Of a DNA stretch of 9,530 nt, positions 1 through 4,867 are shown piece after piece. A program made the position numbers and the translations under genes. Numbering within the stretch: position 1 is the stretch's first letter; each line of letters opens with the position of its first letter. The DNA comes from an uncultured Bacteroidota bacterium. GTDB taxonomy: Bacteria; Bacteroidota; Bacteroidia; Flavobacteriales; Flavobacteriaceae. The notes under the pieces are model-generated. The model ran no database searches, had not been told where the DNA came from, and worked only from the letters and a program-made list of their open reading frames with translations. The stretch covers positions 1 through 9,530 of the forward strand of contig CAISUR010000206.1 in assembly GCA_903888655.1 (NCBI GenBank). The letters run 5' to 3'.

Positions 1-402
1 GTTTTCAAAAATGATATCTAAATCATTTTGTTTCACAGAACCTAAAATGCATTGAGGGTTGGTAACTATAGCTTGCTTAACAAACTCATAGTCGAACGTA
101 AATAATTTAGAACAATCAACAAAGCTATCCCACTTTAAAAAATCGTTGTCTATTTTTTGAAGTGGAAGTTGCAGTTCTAAAATCTCTTGACTATTAATTA
201 CATTGAAATTAATATCTGTATTGATAAAAGAAACAGCTACAAAATCGCCATTTTTATCTTTTCCTAAAATTATACAAAGTTTGGGTTTGGGAGGTTTAGT
301 ATGGTTAGTGAAGCACCTAATAACATTACCAACTTTAATTGAATCTTCGGCTATTTTCTCTTTAACCTCTTTGCTGAAAAAATCACCTAAAGAATTTCCC
401 AT
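1..402 (-). CDS. MazF/PemK-like (SH3-barrel) candidate toxin, 3' end cut off by window edge
   Basis: Open frame starting with ATG at 402 and still open at position 1; 134 residues are visible. It begins only 3 bp after the stop of the Panacea gene, so the two are probably co-translated. After a helical leader (residues 1-20) it reads as a small beta barrel: KVGNVIRCF (23-31), a P-K-P-K loop, then LCIILGK (42-48) and GDFVAVSFINT (52-62). Later come WDSFVDCSKL (91-100) and ILGSVKQNDLDII (119-131). The order of K-x-G-N/D-V-I, a Pro/Lys loop before a hydrophobic strand, a dS-x-v-x-C strand and a late i-l-G-x-v element matches the MazF/PemK family of ribosome-independent mRNA endonucleases. The call rests on pattern similarity plus position beside an antitoxin; the family is diverse and the C-terminus is missing. 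Alternatively it is another SH3-like protein of unknown role. Confidence 0.55.
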   Translation of the reverse strand, partial: MGNSLGDFFSKEVKEKIAEDSIKVGNVIRCFTNHTKPPKPKLCIILGKDKNGDFVAVSFINTDINFNVINSQEILELQLPLQKIDNDFLKWDSFVDCSKLFTFDYEFVKQAIVTNPQCILGSVKQNDLDIIFEN

Positions 403-405
403 AAT

Positions 406-951
406 TTAGGCTATAGTAACATTACTATATTCAAAACATTCGTTGATATATTTCATCATTTCTTCATTGGCACCACCTGCCATTGCAATGTCAAAATAAT
501 CTATTTCATTGTCTTTATCAGCTTTAGCCCAAGCACTGTCATGTGATTTCTCTGATAATTGATTGAAATCTAAAACTCTGTTTTCACGGATAGAATCTTG
601 AATACAAATAACATCAGACTTAGACAAGCAATCCATATCGGGTGCTTCCAAACCCTTAATCATGTGATAGTCGTATACCTCAAATGCTTTATAGAAAATT
701 TCGGCATTTGGAAATCTAAAATTTCCATCTCTTAAGCCTTTGAAATAATCATAAATATTAGATGGGACAGGACCATTTTTCATTGCAATATATCTATCAG
801 CCAGTATCAAACTACCGTATTTTGCCAAATGTTTTTGTTCAGCAAAATAGAGTATTTTGAAAATTTTAAGCATATCAGAGTGCCCTATTTCTTGAGTAAT
901 AAATAAGATTGCAGCTTTTGCCTTTTCAATATTAAATTTGAAACTTGCCAT
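406..951 (-). CDS. Panacea-domain (DUF4065/SocA-like) antitoxin
   Basis: 181 residues. The Panacea fold is recognisable: an N-terminal helix (FNIEKAKAAILFI, 6-18), then K-I-F-K-I-LYFAEQKHLAKYG (29-46) and the hallmark YIAMKNGPVPSNIYDYF (54-70). The C-terminal element LDFNQLSEKSHDSAW (127-141) has the usual S-H-x-x-x-W ending. Panacea domains are known as promiscuous antitoxins that neutralise unrelated toxins encoded next to them; SocA, a proteolytic adaptor-type antitoxin, has the same fold. About 40 residues follow the core (142-181), ending in a Met- and Gly-containing helix and a hydrophobic tail. By analogy with TAC systems this tail could be the segment that makes the antitoxin depend on its chaperone; that is inference. 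It lies 12 bp after the SecB-like gene and 3 bp before the MazF-like gene, so it is the likely antitoxin of the latter. Confidence 0.85.
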   Translation of the reverse strand: MASFKFNIEKAKAAILFITQEIGHSDMLKIFKILYFAEQKHLAKYGSLILADRYIAMKNGPVPSNIYDYFKGLRDGNFRFPNAEIFYKAFEVYDYHMIKGLEAPDMDCLSKSDVICIQDSIRENRVLDFNQLSEKSHDSAWAKADKDNEIDYFDIAMAGGANEEMMKYINECFEYSNVTIA

Positions 952-963
952 ATTTTTAAATAG

Positions 964-1377
964 TTAATCCTTTTTTCTTGTGAAATTAAATGGCGGTAAA
1001 ACAATAGCTGTAATACCAGCCTTAACAGATAAATTCATTAATTGCTCACGAATAAAAGGAAAAATAATTGCTGCTCCATTTACATACCCAAATTCTTCTA
1101 CGTTTAAAGGACTGTCGCCATATTTTTCAAATACACCAGCCATTTGAACTTTTGCTGAAACTTCTATTGTTTGAGTTTCTTTATTCATTTGTGCAAATTC
1201 GATTGTTTCAGTAACGTAAACTGAATCTTCATTAAACTGTACATTTACATCCACTTTTAATGATGGTGTAATTTGGTCTTGGTCAAATGTTACAACCGCC
1301 TCTCTTTTGAAATTGCTTTCCATTAAGATGAGGTTGATTACTCTGAAACCCGATTCTGTTTGATTTTTGTTTTCCAT
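964..1377 (-). CDS. SecB-like chaperone (TAC-type)
   Basis: 137 residues, close to the usual 140-180 of SecB. The C-terminal half carries the SecB signature: FGYVNGAAIIFPFIREQL (96-113), corresponding to the N-x-L-F-P-Y-A-R-E helix start, then AGITAIVLPPFNF (120-132), corresponding to the G-F-P-P-L-x-L-P-P-V-N-F strand. The N-terminal half is beta-rich with alternating hydrophobics (KVDVNVQF, 41-48; TIEVSAKVQMAGVF, 70-83), as in the SecB sheet. SecB keeps clients unfolded. TAC-associated SecB homologues instead fold and protect an unstable antitoxin. Its ATG overlaps the preceding stop by one base (TAATG), and the Panacea antitoxin follows after 12 bp. This makes it a dedicated system chaperone rather than the general secretion one. 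Its client is inferred to be the Panacea protein, though the upstream 180-residue protein is also possible. Confidence 0.8.
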   Translation of the reverse strand: MENKNQTESGFRVINLILMESNFKREAVVTFDQDQITPSLKVDVNVQFNEDSVYVTETIEFAQMNKETQTIEVSAKVQMAGVFEKYGDSPLNVEEFGYVNGAAIIFPFIREQLMNLSVKAGITAIVLPPFNFTRKKD

Positions 1378-1919
1378 TATGCTGCCATTGCAAAAGATGT
1401 TTCGCCTAAAAATTCTGGCAAATTGTTGCTTTTAATTCGATATAGATTGTCGTGTAATTCCAACTCTTTTGGAGTTGATTTACTGGAATTATTTAACGAA
1501 ATATTGCCAATGATATTATTTAAAATAGTTGGTCTTTTTACAACTGAAATTTCTAAATATTCCTGTAAGATTTTATCAATTGAATTTGTAGTTAAAGGAA
1601 ATTGGAAATTGAAATTTGGTGTAAAAGAAATTGGTGTAAAATAGTTTTCACCTGCTAATTCAAAACTTACATTTTCAATTCCAACAACAGCATCATCAGA
1701 AATAAAGCATAAATTTTGGTCAGGAAATTTATCAATAAATTGAAAGCTAATTTCCTCTTCCCAAGTTAGATAATCCTTATTTATTTTATAAAAATCATTC
1801 GGTACTACTTCAACAAAATGAGTATTTGAAATCGAAAAATCTTCGTATCTAACCTTAATAGATGGAAATTTATTAAGTGCTATTTTTAAATTTGCAATAA
1901 TAAAATCGGTTGGTGTCAT
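1377..1919 (-). CDS. Unrecognised 180-residue protein between HEPN-like and SecB-like genes
   Basis: I cannot assign a family. It is 180 residues, soluble, with no signal peptide or membrane segment. Residues 1-60 look mixed alpha/beta: an N-terminal helix (DFIIANLKIALNKF), then HFVEVVPNDFY (34-44) and an acidic segment LTWEEEISFQFI. Residues 62-92 include CFISDDAVVGIENVSFEL, whose paired Asp (75-76) sits at a strand end and could be a metal or catalytic site, though I know of no precedent. The middle has two FTP steps encoded by a small DNA tandem repeat. The C-terminal third contains a helix (SIDKILQEYLEI, 113-124) and an Asn/Ser-rich linker. It lacks the GSx10DxD motif of MNT nucleotidyltransferases that normally partner HEPN proteins. 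It starts 2 bp after the HEPN-like stop and shares one base with the SecB-like start, so its role should be tied to both. A chaperone client, phage sensor or partner of the HEPN protein are all conceivable. Confidence 0.7.
   Translation of the reverse strand: MTPTDFIIANLKIALNKFPSIKVRYEDFSISNTHFVEVVPNDFYKINKDYLTWEEEISFQFIDKFPDQNLCFISDDAVVGIENVSFELAGENYFTPISFTPNFNFQFPLTTNSIDKILQEYLEISVVKRPTILNNIIGNISLNNSSKSTPKELELHDNLYRIKSNNLPEFLGETSFAMAA
1611..1641. repeat. Imperfect 15/16-base tandem repeat inside the unrecognised gene
   Basis: On the plus strand GAAATTTGGTGTAAAA is followed directly by GAAATTGGTGTAAAA. It encodes a doubled FTP step (residues 94-102 region) on the minus strand. Two copies only, and AT-rich, so it may be a simple local duplication with no function. 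Confidence 0.5.
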
Positions 1920-1921
1920 AA

Positions 1922-2314
1922 TTAAATGGTGTTCAAATTTTTTAATACAGAATCACATAAATCAATAGACTCTTGACTTAACTTATAATCTATTAGCTCA
2001 TCTTTATAATCTGCTTTATGCCTATTTCTTTTTAGTAAATTAATGTCTGATGAAAACTTTCGTGAAATAAGATAATTTTTACTTAATTGTTTAGCTATTT
2101 GATTAATTGTAACTTCATGAGACCCTTTCTCTTCATCTTTTCCAATTTTAATTAATTCTAAATTTGAAATCCTTAATTTATTGATTAAAATATCTATCAT
2201 AAATTGATAGCAACAATAATAAGAACAATGAATAACTGAAGGGTATAACCCTTTATCGTGCAAAAAACTTGCCGCTTTTCTGTTGATTTCAGACTTGTTT
2301 TTTAATTGGCTCAT
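1922..2314 (-). CDS. HEPN-fold-like small protein (UPF0332-like)
   Basis: 130 residues starting at ATG 2314. A TTG three bases earlier is also in frame, but the ATG is preferred. The protein appears all-helical, and its order of elements matches HEPN/UPF0332 proteins. These are A-x-x-L-x-x-x-GLYPSVIHCSYYCCYQFM (15-39), a GSHE (64-67) before the third helix, then LLKRNRHKADYKDE (93-106) and a final helix after S113. HEPN proteins are commonly RNases or toxins in TA, Abi and CRISPR loci, with an R-x4-6-H site in the last helices. Here only R96 and R98 beside H99 are seen, not the standard spacing, so catalysis is uncertain. Many UPF0332-type members also lack that motif. It is the first gene of its operon, directly behind the candidate promoter, and is followed 2 bp later by an unrecognised protein rather than an MNT antitoxin. 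Confidence 0.65.
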   Translation of the reverse strand: MSQLKNKSEINRKAASFLHDKGLYPSVIHCSYYCCYQFMIDILINKLRISNLELIKIGKDEEKGSHEVTINQIAKQLSKNYLISRKFSSDINLLKRNRHKADYKDELIDYKLSQESIDLCDSVLKNLNTI

Positions 2315-2418
2315 CAAAAATTTTGGGCGGCAAAAGTAATGAAAACTTTTTTAAAGGTAGAATGAAAAAAATTGTTTTCCAAACTGCTCTGTTATTTTAT
2401 TGCTAAAGCTAAATCAAT
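2315..2418 (-). other. Intergenic region separating the two operons
   Basis: This gap of about 100 bp is the only real intergenic space in the window; all other junctions are 12 bp or shorter. It is very AT-rich. It contains the -7 element, two GCTAAA hexamers in tandem on the plus strand near 2402-2413, and a weak A/T-only inverted repeat at about 2363-2381. I see no GC-stemmed intrinsic terminator, so some read-through from the upstream operon into the TAC-like operon is possible. Confidence 0.5.
2331..2338 (-). promoter_or_regulatory. Candidate Bacteroidota-type -7 promoter element (TAnnTTTG)
   Basis: On the minus strand the sequence reads TACTTTTG, an exact match to the TAnnTTTG -7 consensus of the Bacteroidota primary sigma factor. 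It lies about 17 bases before the ATG at 2314, implying a very short 5' leader. No convincing TTTG -33 box is visible at the usual spacing; only a TTT at about 2353-2355 and a T-run at about 2364-2370 are present. Its position in the only gap over 20 bp supports it as the promoter of the TAC-like operon. Confidence 0.5.
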
Positions 2419-3081
2419 TTACACAATAGTAACAACACAAAAACTGAAAAAATGTTCTTGGCATGAATTACGAAACCACTGAATTGAATAGGGTTTGGAT
2501 AGATGGAGTAAATAATCTTTGTCGCCTTTTTTAGTCCAATGTGTTTCTTCTCTATCAGCATTATTCCAACCTAAATCAATTTGAGGAATGGTATTAGTAA
2601 AACGATAATTAGCATCTAACAAGTTATTGTCGAGTTGTGTTTGAATCAAATTTTTGACGTTGGTTAGCAGCACTGCAAAACCAATATCTATTTCATTCTT
2701 TTGAATTAATTGCTCTAAGCGGAAAATATCCTTACGAAAACCAAATCGAATAATATCATTTGCTGATTGGGCTTTCAAATCTATTTTCATTTTGTTGGCA
2801 TCAACAAAAGAAAATTTGCTTGTGCAATATTTAAACTCGAAACCAATTCGTATGCCTTGTTTGATGGCTATTAAATCGAAGTAAGATTCCTTTTCGTTAT
2901 GCGGTAATCCAGTGGTTTGTTTGTGATATTGAATTTGATGCGTTTTTTCAAAGTAAATATCGTTTGCATCGAAATTAAAATCGTGAATTAATGACAATGC
3001 AAAATGCAACACCAATTCATTTTCAAAATTGAAAACTCTTGATTGTTTTTGTAAAATATACTCAACTTCTTTTTGTGTCAT
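2419..3081 (-). CDS. PD-(D/E)XK nuclease-like protein
   Basis: 220 residues. The core of a PD-(D/E)XK nuclease is readable: ESYFDLIAIKQGIRIGFEFKY (65-85), giving D69 on one strand and E82-x-K84 on the next. This is preceded by a helix with an acidic residue (FENELVLHFALSLIHDF, 19-35) and followed by a long helix region DLKAQSANDIIRFGFRKDI (101-119), with Q105 in the position often occupied by a conserved Gln or Lys. A later strand, IGFAVLLTN (133-141), fits the continuing sheet. The C-terminus (SKPYSIQWF to CVVTIV) looks like a closing strand. The family includes restriction endonucleases, repair nucleases and viral recombination nucleases. It is the last gene of the RM-like operon, 4 bp after the clamp-like gene, so a cleavage role in that system is likely but inferred. 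An alternative is a nuclease-fold protein with a structural role. Confidence 0.7.
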   Translation of the reverse strand: MTQKEVEYILQKQSRVFNFENELVLHFALSLIHDFNFDANDIYFEKTHQIQYHKQTTGLPHNEKESYFDLIAIKQGIRIGFEFKYCTSKFSFVDANKMKIDLKAQSANDIIRFGFRKDIFRLEQLIQKNEIDIGFAVLLTNVKNLIQTQLDNNLLDANYRFTNTIPQIDLGWNNADREETHWTKKGDKDYLLHLSKPYSIQWFRNSCQEHFFSFCVVTIV

Positions 3082-3085
3082 TAAA

Positions 3086-3664
3086 TCAAACTTCGCTTTT
3101 ACTTTTTGTATGCAATTTTGTATTAACCATTTGCACTAACATTTCATGGGTGATGCCATATTGTTTAAGACAACGAAATGCCTGATTTATGTTTGTTTTA
3201 AGTTTTTCTTCGGCAATGGTAATTGAAGGAATAAGTTTGTTGAAATCTAATTCTTCCCAAGTGTAACCTTGTGTGGTTAATCGAAGTAAATCTGCATCGG
3301 TGTAATTCATTGGTAAATGAATGGTTCGCAAAATTCTATCGGTTTCAAAAAATGTAGTTTTGGCTGAAATGGTTACTGAATTGATTTTTATTTTTCCATC
3401 GGTAATTATTACTTCAGTTTCGGTAGGCTTTGAATCTGTAATAATTTGTGAAAAATGAACAAACAAAAATGTTGCTTTGCATGTGCCTTGTGTGATACAT
3501 TCTAAAGTGAAAATTGCACCTGGTATAGCAAAGGTTACTTTCCCATCAATAACTGTTAATTCGCCTGTGGTGGCTAATTTTTTCGCATTAGTTTTACCGA
3601 TAGCAGCATTAACTTGTTTAAGTGTTTGCACTAATTTTGCTCTGTTGGCTGTAAAGGTTACCAT
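3086..3664 (-). CDS. Small protein resembling one or two domains of a DNA sliding clamp
   Basis: 192 residues, about half the roughly 370 of bacterial DnaN. Residues 1-118 follow the pattern of a beta-clamp domain. There is a first strand-helix, VTFTANRAKLVQTLKQVNAA (2-21), and a strand ELTVIDGKVTFAIPGA (35-50) with the typical turn-DGK-strand. A second strand-helix-strand unit follows: TCKATFLFVHFSQII (61-75), TETEVIITDGKIKINSV (81-97) and AKTTFFET. The C-terminal part (120-192) is predicted mainly helical and is not clamp-like. True clamps form rings from six such domains and tether polymerases, MutS, ligase and others. A half-length version might form a higher-order ring or cap the nuclease complex. 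I find no strong catalytic motif. It lies 9 bp after the GIY-YIG gene and 4 bp before the PD-(D/E)XK gene. The fold call is by pattern only and could be wrong; the gene itself is secure. Confidence 0.5.
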   Translation of the reverse strand: MVTFTANRAKLVQTLKQVNAAIGKTNAKKLATTGELTVIDGKVTFAIPGAIFTLECITQGTCKATFLFVHFSQIITDSKPTETEVIITDGKIKINSVTISAKTTFFETDRILRTIHLPMNYTDADLLRLTTQGYTWEELDFNKLIPSITIAEEKLKTNINQAFRCLKQYGITHEMLVQMVNTKLHTKSKSEV

Positions 3665-3673
3665 GTTTTATTT

Positions 3674-4867
3674 TTATCGAGTTACAAATTCATTAGTGTC
3701 GGCTTCAAATTTATAGTTAATTATTTCGCCAGAAATAATTAGTTGAATTGCTTTTTCGATTACATTGATTGGTGCAATAAACCATTCTTTCGGTGAATGG
3801 CGATTTCCGTTTTTATCAAACACATCAATATTCAAACAAGAATTTCCAAAAAAATTGTGCAACAACTGTTCTAACTTTTGTGGGTTAACATTGTAACATT
3901 TAAAGGCTGTGATAATTTTCACATCAGCCATTAAGTATGTCGGTTCTTCGATTGCATTTTTAATTCTTTCTTCAACCGATGTGGAAGAGTAACCAATTTT
4001 ATAAAGGTGCTGAATGGTTTTGATTTCTTGCTTTTCGGATTTTGATTGTAAAACATAAATAAAACCAGCCTCTTTATCTTCATCAGTTACGTTGCTGAAA
4101 TTTGCTGCAAATTTTTCTGCCACCTTATCTTCATTTTCTGATACTGCTTTACCATTTGCTAAAAGTGATTTGTAAAGCGAACGATATAGCATATTTGATT
4201 CAGTGCTATTTTCAAAAATTATTCTTGTTCGTCCATCTTTTCTAACCCTGCTGCCGCTTTTAAATTCTTGAACTTCCTCTGCAAAGTCAACGTGTTCTAA
4301 ATAAAGTAAAATTCCATTGTGAACATAGAAATCACCAGCTTGCAAGTTTTCTTCTTTGAATGCAACTAATTTTCGTTTGTTGTTTGCCAAATCTTTTTGC
4401 ACTTCTTTAAAAGTAGCTTCGTATTTATAAAAGTCTTTGCAAGGTTTGCGTTTTGCAACAAAATCAGAACTTGCTCTTTCATCTTGTTTTTTGATGTGTT
4501 TAAAATCAAACAAACCCTCCGAATCATCATTTAATAAACCCAATTCATCGGTATTGAAAACATCATCAATGGAGTGAATTGTTTGTTCTTCAAAATTAAG
4601 AAAGCCATATTTATCATGGGCTTTGAGCATTTCTATTTTAGCTGGATTTTCACGAAGTGATTGTAATCGTGAAAATAATTGATGCTCTTGAATGCCATTG
4701 CCCTGCTGGGGCAAACGATTATTTTTTTCGTAGAAATCTATAATTTCTTGAAAAGAGGCAAATAATCTTTCTTCTTCATTTCGAGCAGGTGAAGCCGAAG
4801 GCTTTGTGTTTAACAAGCCTAATGGGTCATTTTCAAAAATGTCTTTCAATTTTTTATCGTTATCCAT
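3674..4867 (-). CDS. GIY-YIG nuclease (T5orf172/Mug113-like) with N-terminal accessory domains
   Basis: 397 residues. The C-terminal nuclease domain (about 266-372) shows GFIY (268-271) for GIY, LYKIG (288-292) for YIG, R301 in VEERI, E333 in KLEQLLHNFF and a closing EWF (361-363). This arrangement is typical of T5orf172/Mug113 members, and the expected catalytic Tyr, Arg and Glu are present. Upstream, residues 145-240 form a beta-rich domain with GDFYVHNGILLYLEHV (178-193) and RTRIIFENSTESNMLYRSL (213-231). Residues 38-74 resemble a helicase-associated-type helical module. The N-terminus carries two near-identical LGLL motifs (14-20 and 107-113). Its start overlaps the helicase end by 8 bp, implying translational coupling and probable physical partnership. 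It is the most likely DNA-cutting subunit of the RM-like operon; GIY-YIG enzymes nick or cut DNA through one metal ion. The domain is secure, the target is unknown. Confidence 0.85.
   Translation of the reverse strand: MDNDKKLKDIFENDPLGLLNTKPSASPARNEEERLFASFQEIIDFYEKNNRLPQQGNGIQEHQLFSRLQSLRENPAKIEMLKAHDKYGFLNFEEQTIHSIDDVFNTDELGLLNDDSEGLFDFKHIKKQDERASSDFVAKRKPCKDFYKYEATFKEVQKDLANNKRKLVAFKEENLQAGDFYVHNGILLYLEHVDFAEEVQEFKSGSRVRKDGRTRIIFENSTESNMLYRSLYKSLLANGKAVSENEDKVAEKFAANFSNVTDEDKEAGFIYVLQSKSEKQEIKTIQHLYKIGYSSTSVEERIKNAIEEPTYLMADVKIITAFKCYNVNPQKLEQLLHNFFGNSCLNIDVFDKNGNRHSPKEWFIAPINVIEKAIQLIISGEIINYKFEADTNEFVTR

Noticed and set aside
203..409. Plus-strand open frame of 68 codons
   Set aside because: It lies opposite the MazF-like coding frame (1-402 minus), which has clear protein-like structure; the plus frame has no recognisable motif.
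964..1377. General secretion chaperone SecB
   Set aside because: The single-base overlap with an unrelated upstream gene and direct linkage to a Panacea antitoxin favour a dedicated TAC chaperone over the housekeeping one.
1360..1644. Plus-strand open frame of 94 codons
   Set aside because: Antisense to the 180-residue gene and the SecB-like start; no motif, and it breaks the all-minus operon order.
2315..2317. TTG start for the HEPN-like gene
   Set aside because: An in-frame ATG follows immediately at 2314, and ATG is the far more likely start.
2363..2381. Intrinsic terminator from a GAAAA/TTTTT inverted repeat
   Set aside because: The stem is A/T only with a tiny loop and would be very weak; chance is likely in such AT-rich sequence.
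3086..3664. Host DnaN (replicative clamp)
   Set aside because: Only 192 residues with a non-clamp C-terminus, embedded in a defence operon.
3477..3716. Plus-strand open frame of 79 codons
   Set aside because: Antisense shadow of the clamp-like gene start and the nuclease end.
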